Source: Buttiauxella noackiae ATCC 51607 (GTDB lineage Bacteria; Pseudomonadota; Gammaproteobacteria; Enterobacterales; Enterobacteriaceae). From it: DNA of 64,000 nt. How positions within the stretch are numbered: the first letter of the stretch is position 1; every line of letters begins with the position of its first letter. The notes beneath the pieces are model-generated. The model made no database searches. It was not told where the DNA came from and worked only from the letters and a program-made list of their open reading frames with translations. Position numbers and translations under genes: made by a program. Positions 1-8,988 of this stretch are shown in pieces. Where the stretch lies: NCBI RefSeq assembly GCF_001654865.1, contig NZ_LXEO01000051.1, positions 1-64,000 of the forward strand, given 5' to 3'.

Positions 1-910
1 GCCCTTTGCTACTGTCTTTAATTTCAGTTCTGGGAACAACTTTAATATTTAGCCCACTGTTTTTTATCGCGACCGATCTCATACCAATCCCATTATTGCC
101 AGCTTTGCCTATGATCCCGCTCCCCCATGCTTGCGGACATCTTAATGTGAAGCTTGCATCTACCCATGAAGAAGCCGGATCAGGGATTGCTCCGTGATTA
201 TAGTTACCCAAGTACACGTTTACATTGGCGAAAGTACAGGTAGCAGGAAAAAGATTTAGCCCACCCGTGATTGAAGTAAAGCTTGCCGTCCAACTGTTAG
301 GAAGTGGTGCGGGGCCAGTGCCTGCCTGAGATTTGGGACTTATTGTGTTCGGTGGATAAACCATATTAGCCTGCACATAACTTGGCCCCGTAAATGCCAG
401 AACCCCATTGCTGTTGACATCCCCTAACGGGCCAGGAATTCGCCATATTGTAACCATTGGTGTTGACCATTCCGTGGTCGTTGCCGACCCTGGGTAAGTA
501 CGGCGAATATCAGGTGAAATGGCATTGAGCGAGGGGGTTGGGGTTGGGTCTCGACCCCATAATATGTCATTAAATGACATACCAATCCCACTCACTGATG
601 TTGGGAAAATTAAATAATCAATGCCATCATCCGAATGTCTAATCGGCTCTTTGCCATTAACAGGTATCGCATAATAAACCACACTCCATGGCCCTTTATC
701 ACACCCGAGCGTAACACTCCCGACATTTATCGAGCTATAGGTATAAAGCTTAGTAAATAGTTTTTCACCAACAATCGTCCTGTCGCTTGTTTCAGAGTAA
801 GGCAGCGCTATAGAGATGGGAGCTTTTCCTTTCCAACAAGTAATCTCAGCAGCGTAGACTTGTGTTCCACAGCAAATAATAGCCAGAAGGAATATTACGT
901 ATTTATGCAT
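1..910 (-). CDS. Fimbrial adhesin-like protein, C-terminus beyond window edge
   Basis: Open frame of 303 codons running off the left edge, so no stop is seen. It starts with ATG at 910-908 and a clear signal peptide (MHKYVIFLLAIICCGTQVYA, cleavage before AEIT). The mature part is rich in Gly, Ser, Thr and Pro, with cysteines in the contexts TCWKG, LGCDKG, ATCTF and LRCPQ, enough for two disulfides. That composition fits a two-domain tip adhesin or minor pilin of a chaperone-usher system, with the pilin domain following. Its expected partners (usher, chaperone, major pilin) would lie to the left. I do not recognise a named orthologue; the class is inferred from the signal peptide, cysteine pattern and composition. 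Confidence 0.6.
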   Translation of the reverse strand, partial: MHKYVIFLLAIICCGTQVYAAEITCWKGKAPISIALPYSETSDRTIVGEKLFTKLYTYSSINVGSVTLGCDKGPWSVVYYAIPVNGKEPIRHSDDGIDYLIFPTSVSGIGMSFNDILWGRDPTPTPSLNAISPDIRRTYPGSATTTEWSTPMVTIWRIPGPLGDVNSNGVLAFTGPSYVQANMVYPPNTISPKSQAGTGPAPLPNSWTASFTSITGGLNLFPATCTFANVNVYLGNYNHGAIPDPASSWVDASFTLRCPQAWGSGIIGKAGNNGIGMRSVAIKNSGLNIKVVPRTEIKDSSKG

Positions 911-1213
911 AGACAATACCGGGAGAGATAATTAGTGAAACCGCTAATAGAAAATGTGTATCATTATAATATTTTCAGGCTCACAGCTTATTATAGAACC
1001 ATCTCGATTGTATTTGAGAAACTTACTCTTTTTAGTATTAAAATCTCACTCCTGATACCAAATATATTTTTCCGTACATTTATTTACTTATATACCCTTC
1101 ATACTTCAAGCTGCCGGAAAAATCTTTGGCATTTGAACGGCGCTTGCGCTGACCCCGAAGGGACGAGGCCAGAGGATGAATAGACGCAGCCAATACACCC
1201 ATTTTCGAAAAGT
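911..1213. other. Gap between adhesin and STY4199-like gene
   Basis: AT-rich up to about 1090, with no convincing gene. It is followed by a divergent ERIC-like repeat fragment at 1092-1200. An open frame at 935-1183 runs through the repeat and has no family features. Confidence 0.5.
1092..1200. repeat. ERIC-like intergenic repeat, divergent or partial
   Basis: It begins with ATACCCTTCATACTTCAAGC and ends near GACGCAGCCAATAC. These resemble the terminal and subterminal segments of the repeat at 45937-46060 and of the short copies at 15380 and 61183. The interior differs and the second terminal arm is missing. ERIC elements are non-coding palindromes of enteric bacteria. Confidence 0.5.
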
Positions 1214-2851
1214 TTAGCTGCGCATCGCGCTGTATATTGCCTGTTGAATTCGAGCCTCATCCGGGCTTACTACTTCAGCCTGTATGCCCTGATCTTTGGC
1301 TCCATCCTGACGCTTTTGCCCGGCAGCCTTGCGAAGCAGCGCTCTTTCCAACTCCTCTTTTTGCCGCTTGATAGCATCCGGCGCGCTGCAAAAGGTTTTC
1401 AAAAACTGTTTGCGTAGTGAGGTCAGACTTTGCCCGTCATGCATCGCCTGGCTCATGGTTCTGATCATGCGTCGGCATGGTCGGTCTTCATCCATCTGCG
1501 AACGGTACTGCAGCAAAGTATTGAGCGCGTCGCGGTAATCGCCCGCTAATGCAGTTTCGGTGAAATAGATTTTCCAGTTCATCCCCCCTTGCATAAACAG
1601 CCTTACCACCGTGGTATCGCCGCGTTCGATTGCCGAGCGTAAGTTGCCTTCATCCCATGTGATTCCGATATCCGCCAGCTTTTCGCGCGCGCTTTCGGTT
1701 TCCGGGAGAGAATCGATCATGGTGACTTTGAATGGCGTATTTTTCGCAGCGGCAGGTTTATTGGTGACATCACTCAGAAAGTACATACCAAAGATGGCGG
1801 CGCTAATCACTGCCACTCCCGCCACGCACCACATCAGCATCAATAACGTTTCGCCGGAGTCCTGCTTTCTTTTGGTATTACGCAACTCAGGCCGTTCGAT
1901 AGCGTCGCGCACCTCTTCGGTATCGCGTCCGGTTGCCTGGTATTTTTTCTGTGCCTGCATGAGCCAGGCTTGTAATTGTGAATCATCGGCTGCCAGAAGC
2001 ATCGCCGGGTTCACCTTCGTTCGTCCCTCATCGAATGCGCGCTGAATGGTGTCGCTACTTTCCTGATAGTAACTGTCGAGCAACGTGAGTTGTACGGAAG
2101 TGAGGGGTTGCTGTTGAACCAGATCATTGCGAATTTCACGCACATCATTGAGAAACGTTTGCAGTGTCTTGCGCTGATCAATCAGTAAGCTCAGGTGCGA
2201 AGAGTGCTGAAATAGCCCGGCGTAATGGTTCGCGTACTCTTTTTTATCGACCACCATCAAAGCCAACTCGCTAAAGCGCATCCCACTTAGCACATCGCCA
2301 CGTTCGCCATTTTTTAACCAACGACGGACACAATCAGCACCAAACTGCTTTTTCAGCTTATGTACCAATTGTGATTGGCTGGCATAGCTTTGATCAACCA
2401 GACCTTTAAGCATCAGCTCCAAAGCGCGCATCTGGCGTGTCGCTTTATGTTGCTGAGAATTATCATTATTTTCGATTTCTGTGGAGTAGCCAAGCAAAGG
2501 CTGCTTTGCTCGCACAAGCTCGAGATAACTCACAAAGCGCAATGCCGCAATGAGCTGGTTGTGGCTGACTTCCTGGCCGCTTTCATACTGCGGCACCAGT
2601 TGCTGTAAATGCCTTAGCAACAGCGTGAAATGTGAAATCTCAGCATCATTAAGATTTAATCGTTTTGCCACCGCCATCCAACTTCCCAGCGCCAGGCGGG
2701 CTTGCTCAAGCTGTTGAAAAAACCATTGCGGATCCTTGCCTTCACTGGCTTTGATGGTGAGAAGTGGCAGGATTTGCAATGACGCCTGGCGAATCACACT
2801 CAGGCAAGTCTCGAACTTTTCCCGCATCAGCAACTGTGCAGCGCTGGTCAT
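1214..2851 (-). CDS. STY4199-like protein, probable HEPN domain, one membrane segment
   Basis: 545 residues from the ATG at 2851, which has a good AAGGAAG Shine-Dalgarno; an upstream in-frame codon at 2914 has none. The N-terminal 330 residues are helical and charged. One hydrophobic span follows at about 335-361 (TLLMLMWCVAGVAVISAAIF), then a soluble C-terminal part with one ankyrin-like stretch (NLRSAIERGDTTVVRLFM). From memory this resembles the enterobacterial family annotated as STY4199 family HEPN domain-containing protein. HEPN domains are often RNases or nucleotide-binding helical bundles, but I cannot point to a clear RX4-6H catalytic motif. It is monocistronic, next to a fimbrial gene and convergent with nothing. 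Function unknown. Confidence 0.5.
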   Translation of the reverse strand: MTSAAQLLMREKFETCLSVIRQASLQILPLLTIKASEGKDPQWFFQQLEQARLALGSWMAVAKRLNLNDAEISHFTLLLRHLQQLVPQYESGQEVSHNQLIAALRFVSYLELVRAKQPLLGYSTEIENNDNSQQHKATRQMRALELMLKGLVDQSYASQSQLVHKLKKQFGADCVRRWLKNGERGDVLSGMRFSELALMVVDKKEYANHYAGLFQHSSHLSLLIDQRKTLQTFLNDVREIRNDLVQQQPLTSVQLTLLDSYYQESSDTIQRAFDEGRTKVNPAMLLAADDSQLQAWLMQAQKKYQATGRDTEEVRDAIERPELRNTKRKQDSGETLLMLMWCVAGVAVISAAIFGMYFLSDVTNKPAAAKNTPFKVTMIDSLPETESAREKLADIGITWDEGNLRSAIERGDTTVVRLFMQGGMNWKIYFTETALAGDYRDALNTLLQYRSQMDEDRPCRRMIRTMSQAMHDGQSLTSLRKQFLKTFCSAPDAIKRQKEELERALLRKAAGQKRQDGAKDQGIQAEVVSPDEARIQQAIYSAMRS

Positions 2852-2964
2852 GATCTTCCTTTCAATTAAAAAAAGCATGTACGCCTGGCGTGGGTACACA
2901 ACACCATGACGCACAATTTTATCTCAGGTGGGTAACAGTCTATGGCTGTAAAAGAGTAGGAAAA

Positions 2965-4383
2965 TTAACCATTTTCAAAAATATGGCCGATGACCTCGCC
3001 CATATTACGCAGTGCGGTTTCAGTCTCGGCATTGAACGGCAGCGCATAATTCAGGCGCATACAGTTGCGATATTTTCCGGAAGCAGAAAGCAAAGACCCC
3101 ACCGCAATGCGGATATTGTGCTGACGCAGCGTATCGCTGATCGGCACGATATCAATATGCTCAGGCAACTCAATCCACATCAGAAAACCGCCCTGTGGCC
3201 GAGAAACACAGATTCCACATGGGAAATAATGGCGCACCCAACAAGTGAATACATCCAGGTTGCGCTGATAGTGCTGACGCATGCGCCGCAGGTGGCGATG
3301 GTAATGGCCGTTACGCACAAACTCCGCGACCGCCATTTGCGTAAAAGTGGTACTGCTGCCGGTCACGATGTACTTCATATGCATGGCGCGGTCGAAATAG
3401 CGCCCCGGCACAATCCAACCCACGCGCAGTCCCGGTGCCAGCGTTTTTGAAAATGAGCTGCACAACAGCACTCGCCCATCAACATCCAGCGATTTAATCG
3501 TCATCGGGCGCGGATATTCATACGCCAGCTCACCGTACACATCGTCTTCAATAATGGCGATATCAAAGCGTTGAGCGAGGTTCAGCACCGCTTTTTTACG
3601 TGCATCTGGCATGATAAAACCAAGCGGGTTATTACAGGTAGGAACCAGAATGACCGCTTTAATCGGCCACTGTTCGAGCGCCAGTTCTAACGCTTCCACA
3701 CTGATGCCCGTTTCGGAATCCGTTGGTATTTCAACCACTTTAATCCCGAATGCGCGCAGCATTTGCATGGTGCCGTGGAAGCATGGCGATTCAACCGCCA
3801 CAATGTCTCCTGCCTCACACACGGCACGAATCGCAATCGACAACGCTTCATGGCAACCGGTGGTCACCACAATATCGTCTGGTGTAACAACACAGCCGCT
3901 GTCGAGCATCAAACGGGCAATTTGTTCGCGCAGTACCTGCTTACCGTTAATGCAGTCATAACCCAAAATTTCAGGCTCCTGATGCTGCACAATACGGCTC
4001 ATTTCACGCCACAGCGGTTTAATCGTTGCCTGGGTGACATCCGGAAAACCACTGCCAAAAGCGATGCTTCCGCTATCTTCCCTTCCGGTTAACTGTTCAA
4101 GCACCGCATCCCATTGGGTAATTTCTACCGGGCGCTGCGCCGGGCGTGTCAGGGCGGGCACTGGCGGCTGAGATTTTTGCGGTGTCACAAAGTAGCCAGA
4201 GCGCGGCTGCGGGGAGATAAGCTGGCGGTCTTCAAGAATATGATAGGCCTGCTGTACGGTGCTGATACTGACGCCGTGTTCACTACTCAGGTTACGCACC
4301 GAAGGCAGGCGTTCACCACTGCGATACAAGCCTTGTTCAATGCGTTCTGCCAGCAAAGTGGCAAGGTGTTGGTAACGCGTCAT
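2965..4383 (-). CDS. yjiR: MocR/GntR-type regulator with aminotransferase domain, YjiR
   Basis: 472 residues, close to E. coli YjiR over the whole length. An N-terminal winged helix of the GntR type (1-68, MTRYQHLATLLAERIEQGLY onward, LPSVR) joins a fold-type I aminotransferase domain. The PLP-binding features are the lysine in SSFSKTLAPG (K313), the NNPLG motif near 251 and EDDVYGE near 279-285. MocR proteins are transcription factors whose PLP domain senses amino acids or vitamin B6; the YjiR effector is not known to me. It is divergent from yjiS, as in E. coli, so the 178-bp gap probably holds both promoters and its operator. Confidence 0.9.
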   Translation of the reverse strand: MTRYQHLATLLAERIEQGLYRSGERLPSVRNLSSEHGVSISTVQQAYHILEDRQLISPQPRSGYFVTPQKSQPPVPALTRPAQRPVEITQWDAVLEQLTGREDSGSIAFGSGFPDVTQATIKPLWREMSRIVQHQEPEILGYDCINGKQVLREQIARLMLDSGCVVTPDDIVVTTGCHEALSIAIRAVCEAGDIVAVESPCFHGTMQMLRAFGIKVVEIPTDSETGISVEALELALEQWPIKAVILVPTCNNPLGFIMPDARKKAVLNLAQRFDIAIIEDDVYGELAYEYPRPMTIKSLDVDGRVLLCSSFSKTLAPGLRVGWIVPGRYFDRAMHMKYIVTGSSTTFTQMAVAEFVRNGHYHRHLRRMRQHYQRNLDVFTCWVRHYFPCGICVSRPQGGFLMWIELPEHIDIVPISDTLRQHNIRIAVGSLLSASGKYRNCMRLNYALPFNAETETALRNMGEVIGHIFENG

Positions 4384-4560
4384 GCTGTATCCTCTTAATT
4401 CACCATACAGACAGAAAAAGCAGTACAGAATTATGGCAAAACCACCATTCAGATCTTGTTTTAGCGCGTCTGTATGTTAAATAAAAGTTATTTTTGAGTC
4501 TGCCTGCAATCTGTATGACGGCGCATGATAGACCTCGTCAACACGATGAGGAGCAAGATC

Positions 4561-4734
4561 ATGGGCTATGAAGAGAACCGTCCGCACAAACCGTTTTATG
4601 GCTTTGTGATGATTTACCGTTATTTGCGCCAGAGATGGCTAAATCACCAGACAGCACGCACGTTGCAAGGATTGAACAAGGAACAATTACGAGATATTGG
4701 GCTGACATGTGATGATTTATCCCGCTGGAAGTAA
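4561..4734 (+). CDS. yjiS: DUF1127 small protein YjiS
   Basis: 57 codons plus stop. Start chosen at 4561 because GAGGAG lies seven bases upstream (4548-4553). DUF1127 proteins are short, basic and arginine-rich. The conserved C-terminal pattern is visible here as TLQGLNKEQLRDIGLTCDDL, ending in a tryptophan. In some bacteria such proteins affect RNA and phosphate metabolism, but the role of YjiS is not established. It is divergent from yjiR and followed directly by a strong terminator, so it forms its own transcription unit. Confidence 0.85.
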   Translation: MGYEENRPHKPFYGFVMIYRYLRQRWLNHQTARTLQGLNKEQLRDIGLTCDDLSRWK

Positions 4735-4740
4735 CCCTTC

Positions 4741-4775
4741 ATAACGGCGCATAACTATGGCGCCGTTATTTTTTT
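4741..4775 (+). terminator. Rho-independent terminator after yjiS
   Basis: Perfect 10-bp arms ATAACGGCGC / GCGCCGTTAT (4741-4750 and 4760-4769) followed by a run of T at 4769-4775. Confidence 0.9.
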
Positions 4776-4821
4776 GCTGATATCTATTAAAGGACCTGCA
4801 AAAAAATAATAAGGGATAAGA

Positions 4822-5151
4822 ATGCGTATTAACGACCTGCCGTTTAATACCACCGACTGGGCGACACTCAGCGCCACAGAACATCCGGGCATCACCGGCA
4901 AAGCGTTCTGGCGCACTCAACAATTCGGGGAAATCCGTGTTCGGATGGTGGAATACAGCGCCGGATATCTTGCAGACCACTGGTGCCAGAAAGGGCACAT
5001 CCTGTTTTGCCTGGCTGGAGAATTACAAACTAAGCTGGAAGATGGGCGCATATTTACGTTAAAGCCGGGAATGAGTTATCAGGTCGCCGATAATGCTGAA
5101 CCACATCGTTCCTCCACCGCTATTGGCGCAACTCTCTTTATCGTGGATTAA
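4822..5151 (+). CDS. Small cupin (DHCW-motif type)
   Basis: 109 residues preceded by AAGGGATAAG. The fold is a single cupin barrel. ADHWCQKGHILFCLAGEL supplies the first cupin motif with histidine and glutamate ligands, and the PGMSYQVADNAEPHR stretch supplies the second. It resembles the family annotated as DHCW motif cupin fold protein; the residues here read DHWC. Substrate unknown. The stop is only five bases from the next start, so the two probably form an operon. Confidence 0.75.
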   Translation: MRINDLPFNTTDWATLSATEHPGITGKAFWRTQQFGEIRVRMVEYSAGYLADHWCQKGHILFCLAGELQTKLEDGRIFTLKPGMSYQVADNAEPHRSSTAIGATLFIVD

Positions 5152-5156
5152 AAACC

Positions 5157-5684
5157 ATGTTCCCACTTGTGACTTCAAGGCTGCACTTAACCCAAATTAC
5201 CGAACAAGAATGGCCGTTCTTTTTGCGCTTACAGCAAGATCCAGACGTGATGCGTTATGTTTCCGATGAACGACGAGAAGCTGAGGTTCGCCAGATTTTT
5301 AATTCACGCCTTGTTCGCTGGGAAACACAAAGTCGACACTGGCTTTGCCTGGTTATGCGCGACAAACATAACGGCACACCTATTGGTTTTACTGGGTTTG
5401 TGCGTGGAGATGAGGACATGGCAGAAGTGGGCTTTATTCTCGATCCGGTATTTCATGCGCAAGGCTACGGTTATGAATCGCTTCATGCCGTGTGCAAATT
5501 TGCCTTTGAGAAATGCGCGATCCGCAAACTGACAGCAACAGTAACTGTCGGGAATATCGGTTCGAAAAAAGTCCTGGAGAAAGCCGGTTTTCAGTCGGAA
5601 GGGGTACTGCGAGAAAACTATTTTCTTGCTGGAACCTGGCAGGATGACTGGATATTTGGTTTATTACGCAGCGAGTTCAGATAA
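5157..5684 (+). CDS. GNAT family N-acetyltransferase (RimJ/RimL-like)
   Basis: 175 residues. The N-terminal LVTSRLHLTQIT and the later AEVGFILDPVFHAQGYGYE, followed by a helix and ATVTVGNIGSKKVLEKAGF, are the acetyl-CoA-binding loop and the N-x-S/A-x-x-x-x-K-x-G-F signature of the RimJ/RimL branch. That branch modifies N-termini, amino acids or small amines; the substrate here cannot be told. It lies directly behind the cupin gene, probably co-transcribed, and converges on the small periplasmic protein gene. Confidence 0.8.
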   Translation: MFPLVTSRLHLTQITEQEWPFFLRLQQDPDVMRYVSDERREAEVRQIFNSRLVRWETQSRHWLCLVMRDKHNGTPIGFTGFVRGDEDMAEVGFILDPVFHAQGYGYESLHAVCKFAFEKCAIRKLTATVTVGNIGSKKVLEKAGFQSEGVLRENYFLAGTWQDDWIFGLLRSEFR

Positions 5685-5709
5685 AACACGGGCCGCACAA
5701 CGGCGGCCC
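5684..5709 (-). terminator. Terminator of the YdgH/BhsA-like gene
   Basis: Arms GGGCCGC / GCGGCCC at 5690-5696 and 5703-5709 with a six-base loop. On the minus strand they are followed by GTGTTTTATC. It lies between two converging stop codons. Confidence 0.6.
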
Positions 5710-5724
5710 ATACAGCGTGAATTC

Positions 5725-5970
5725 TTAGTTATACATCTCGGCAACACCAAACACTTTGTTATCGCCACCAGCAGAAATGATGCGGATTGATTTGGCACCA
5801 GCCTGCTCAGCTTTTGCTTGCAGTTGTGCCTGTAGGCTATCGATATTCGCAGCACCGCTCACTGAAACTGTACCGATTTTTTGGCTTTCAACCGATTGAG
5901 TGGTTGCAGCGAAACTTGAGAATGAAGCAGCCAGGGTCATAACTACGGCAAAATATTTGATGCTTTTCAT
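5725..5970 (-). CDS. YdgH/BhsA/McbA-like small periplasmic protein (DUF1471)
   Basis: 81 residues: signal peptide MKSIKYFAVVMTLAASFSSFA and a mature domain of about 59 residues. KIGTVSVSGAANIDSLQAQL, then AGAKSIRIISAGGDNKVFGVAEMYN, is the DUF1471 fold. Members (BhsA, McbA, YhcN, YjfN, YjfY) are stress-induced and affect envelope properties and biofilm. Which paralogue this is cannot be decided from sequence alone. AAGGATATACATC before the ATG supplies a Shine-Dalgarno. It is a single-gene unit with its own terminator. Confidence 0.85.
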   Translation of the reverse strand: MKSIKYFAVVMTLAASFSSFAATTQSVESQKIGTVSVSGAANIDSLQAQLQAKAEQAGAKSIRIISAGGDNKVFGVAEMYN

Positions 5971-6107
5971 GATGTATATCCTTGAGCTTGTTTAAGTGAG
6001 AAAGCTTGTTCGCTTTCGATGTGATAAGAATAGTGCCGTAGCATAAGTGGTGATAGTGGAATGATTCGCTCATATCATTCAATATTTTTGACAAACATTT
6101 AACGACG

Positions 6108-6131
6108 GAGGGTGAAGTAAATTTCACCCTC
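6108..6131. repeat. Inverted repeat after the dehydrogenase gene
   Basis: GAGGGTGAA / TTCACCCTC, perfect 9-bp arms with a six-base loop, 15 bases beyond the dehydrogenase stop. It lacks a T run on either strand, so it is at best a weak terminator or an mRNA 3' stabiliser. Confidence 0.45.
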
Positions 6132-6145
6132 GCATATACCCTTTC

Positions 6146-6904
6146 TTATAAGAACATCCCACCGGAAACTTCAATGCGCTGCGCATTCATCCAGCGGCTT
6201 TCATCACTGAGCAGCACAGCAATTGCATCACCAATGTCATCTGGCTGCCCGACACGCCCTAAAGCGGTTTGTGCAGCAATGGCTTTCGCCACCTGTTCGT
6301 TATCACGCACTACGCCACCACCGAAATCAGTCGCAATCGCGCCCGGCGCGATAATGTTCACCGAGATCCCTCGCGCGCCCAACTCTTTGGCCTGGTACTT
6401 CGTCAGCACTTCCATCGCCCCTTTCATAGCGGCATAAGCCGCTTTGCCTGGTAGCGCAAAACGTGTCAGGCCAGTCGAAACGTTCAGGATACGCCCACCG
6501 TTTTTAATCAATGGCAGCAAGTGCTGAGTCAGGAAGAATGGCCCCTTCAAATGGATGTTCACTAAATCATCAAACTGTTGCTCTGTTGTTTTTTCGAACA
6601 GCGCATCCAGACCTGTTCCAGCGTTGTTTAATAAATAATCAAACGAATCACGCTGCCATACGTCATGTAGTTGTTGCTTTACTTCTTTCGCAAAGGTGGA
6701 GAACCCTGCACTTTCTGCGACATTCAATTGAATTGCCACAGCTTTTACGCCAATTAGCTCAATTTCACGAACAACATTTAGTGCCTCTTGCTGCTTGCTG
6801 TTGTAGGTCAGAATAATATTCACGCCACGCGCTGCCAGCTTCAATGCTGCGTTTTTACCTAATCCACGGCTACCGCCGGTCACTAATGCGATTGTTTGAC
6901 TCAT
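6146..6904 (-). CDS. Short-chain dehydrogenase/reductase
   Basis: 252 residues, classical SDR length. The NAD(P)-binding motif TGGSRGLGKN is at 9-18, NNAG is at 93-96, and the catalytic set is S143, Y157 and K161 (YAAMK). The closing ISVNIIAPGAIATDF and DIGDAIAVLLSDE are typical of the FabG-like branch. The substrate is unknown. It is divergent from the LysR gene yhjC, 119 bp away, which suggests control by that regulator. Confidence 0.85.
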   Translation of the reverse strand: MSQTIALVTGGSRGLGKNAALKLAARGVNIILTYNSKQQEALNVVREIELIGVKAVAIQLNVAESAGFSTFAKEVKQQLHDVWQRDSFDYLLNNAGTGLDALFEKTTEQQFDDLVNIHLKGPFFLTQHLLPLIKNGGRILNVSTGLTRFALPGKAAYAAMKGAMEVLTKYQAKELGARGISVNIIAPGAIATDFGGGVVRDNEQVAKAIAAQTALGRVGQPDDIGDAIAVLLSDESRWMNAQRIEVSGGMFL

Positions 6905-7023
6905 GATTTGCCCCTTCGATGACGGTTCGGTTGTTGAGATAGAGCTTATTACCTGCTACAAAATCAATAAAGAGTGCCAATTGCGGATCACTGTTTCACC
7001 CACAACAACAATAAGGAAAAATA

Positions 7024-7923
7024 GTGGATAAAATACAAGCAATGCAGCTATTCATTAGAGTGGCTGAACTGGAGAGTTTTACTCGCGCAGCCGATGCTCT
7101 GGGCCTACCTAAAGGTAGCGTATCGCGTCAGATTCAGGCGCTGGAAGGGGTGCTAGGAACAAGGCTATTGCATCGCACCACGCGTCGGGTACAACTCACC
7201 CAGGATGGAATGGTCTATTACGAACGCTGCCGGGATTTACTCGCAAACCTGGACGAATTAGACGGGCTTTTTTTACACGACCCCAAAACTGTCAGCGGGC
7301 GTTTGCGCGTGGATATGCCGGTCGGCGTGGCTAGAAATTTAGTTATTCCCAAACTGCCCGCTTTCTTGCAGCAATATCCAGGTATTGAGCTGGAATTAAG
7401 TAGCAGCGATCGCATGGTCGATGTAGTACGCGAAGGGTTCGATTGCGTTATTCGTGTTGGGCAGCTTAAAGATTCGGGACTGGTGGCGCGACCGCTAGGG
7501 AAACTGACTTTAATTAACTGTGCCAGCCCCGATTATCTGGCGCGCTTCGGTTATCCGGAGAATCTTGACGATCTCGCCTCTCATGCTGTAGTGCATTACG
7601 CACTCAATCTCGGCAACCGCCCACAAGGGTTTGAAATCCTGGAAGATAAAAACACGCGCTGGATAAAAACGGGTGGCGTGATAACAGTGAATAGCACCGA
7701 AACGTATCAGGCGGCATGCCTTGCGGGGCTTGGTATTATCCAGGTGCCTCGTATCGGCGTAAAAGAGTTACTGAAGAGTAAAAAACTGGTTGAGATCCTG
7801 CCGCAATATCGCGCCGAACCGATGCCGGTTTCCCTGCTGTATCCACATCGCCGCAACCTTTCGCGACGGGTTCATCTGTTTATGGAGTGGCTGACGGGGC
7901 TAGTTAAAGGGTACGTGGACTAG
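7024..7923 (+). CDS. yhjC: LysR-type transcriptional regulator YhjC
   Basis: 299 residues, strongly matching E. coli YhjC (MDKIQAMQLFIRVAELESFT at the N-terminus). The winged HTH lies at about 17-40 (FTRAADALGLPKGSVSRQIQ), and the effector-binding domain occupies about 90-295. The start is a GTG at 7024 preceded by AATAAGGAAAAATA. It is divergent from the dehydrogenase gene and followed 54 bp later by yhjD, the E. coli neighbour. The inducer is not evident. Confidence 0.9.
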   Translation: MDKIQAMQLFIRVAELESFTRAADALGLPKGSVSRQIQALEGVLGTRLLHRTTRRVQLTQDGMVYYERCRDLLANLDELDGLFLHDPKTVSGRLRVDMPVGVARNLVIPKLPAFLQQYPGIELELSSSDRMVDVVREGFDCVIRVGQLKDSGLVARPLGKLTLINCASPDYLARFGYPENLDDLASHAVVHYALNLGNRPQGFEILEDKNTRWIKTGGVITVNSTETYQAACLAGLGIIQVPRIGVKELLKSKKLVEILPQYRAEPMPVSLLYPHRRNLSRRVHLFMEWLTGLVKGYVD

Positions 7924-7977
7924 CACCAGGCTATAATTTTTTTAAGCTCCTGCCACACCTATAGGGAAAAGAACCTG

Positions 7978-8988
7978 ATGACAGTGCCGGATAACACCGA
8001 AAAACGCCCAACAGAAACGCTCGACTATGAACCGATAGTCAAAATCAAAACCAGTAACGAGAAGGTCAATAAAACCATCGATAGTGTGAATAACACCGTC
8101 GAGCGCGTCGAACGTAATCCCATTATTGCGCACCTGATACGGGCGGCTGAACGGTTTAACGACCGCATGGGAAATCAGTTTGGCGCAGCCATCACCTATT
8201 TTTCGTTCTTGTCACTGATCCCGATTTTGATGGTGGCGTTTGCCGCCGCCGGTTATATCCTTGCCTCACACCCCACACTGCTCGAGGAGATTTTCGAAAA
8301 AATCCTCACCAACGTTAGCGAACCAACACTTGCCGCCACGCTGAAGAACACCATCAATACGGCGGTGCAACAGCGTACAACCGTTGGCCTGGTAGGTCTG
8401 CTGATTGCACTCTATTCCGGTATTAACTGGATGGGGAACTTGCGTGAGGCGGTACGTGTTCAGTCACGAGATAAATGGGAGCGCAACCCGCAGGATCAGG
8501 AGAAGTTCTGGGTAAAGTATCTGCGTGATTTAGTGTCGCTAATAGGTTTGTTGGTAGCACTGATTGTAACGCTGTCTATCACGTCGGTTGCCGGTTCAGC
8601 CCAGGCATTCCTGATAACTCTTTTACATCTCGACGGTATCGAATGGTTAAAACCCGCCTGGCATTTGGTCGGGTTGGCGATCTCTATTTTTGCTAACTAC
8701 CTGCTATTCTTCTGGATTTTCTGGCGTCTGCCGCGCCACCGCCCGCGCAAAAAAGCGCTGATCCGTGGGACGTTCATTGCGGCGATTGGCTTTGAAGTTA
8801 TCAAAATCATCATGACCTACAGCCTGCCAAAACTTGTCAGTTCGCCATCTGGCGCGGCATTTGGCTCCGTTTTAGGACTTATGGCATTTTTCTATTTCTT
8901 CGCCCGCCTGACGCTGTTTTGTGCCGCGTGGATTGCCACCGCACAATACAAAGATGACCCGAGAATGCCGGGTAAAACAGATAAATAA
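7978..8988 (+). CDS. yhjD: Inner membrane protein YhjD (YihY/BrkB family)
   Basis: 336 residues against about 337 in E. coli. A charged N-terminal region of about 60 residues precedes a YihY/BrkB-type core with about six hydrophobic spans, including FGAAITYFSFLSLIPILMVA, TVGLVGLLIALYSGINWMGN, and the C-terminal SVLGLMAFFYFFARLTLFCA. The family was once misnamed ribonuclease BN. E. coli YhjD has been linked to suppression of lipid A-related lethality, suggesting a role in envelope lipid transport; that is family knowledge, not shown here. Confidence 0.9.
   Translation: MTVPDNTEKRPTETLDYEPIVKIKTSNEKVNKTIDSVNNTVERVERNPIIAHLIRAAERFNDRMGNQFGAAITYFSFLSLIPILMVAFAAAGYILASHPTLLEEIFEKILTNVSEPTLAATLKNTINTAVQQRTTVGLVGLLIALYSGINWMGNLREAVRVQSRDKWERNPQDQEKFWVKYLRDLVSLIGLLVALIVTLSITSVAGSAQAFLITLLHLDGIEWLKPAWHLVGLAISIFANYLLFFWIFWRLPRHRPRKKALIRGTFIAAIGFEVIKIIMTYSLPKLVSSPSGAAFGSVLGLMAFFYFFARLTLFCAAWIATAQYKDDPRMPGKTDK

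Noticed and set aside
935-1183. 82-codon plus-strand frame
   Set aside because: It runs into an ERIC-like repeat and has no ribosome site or family features.
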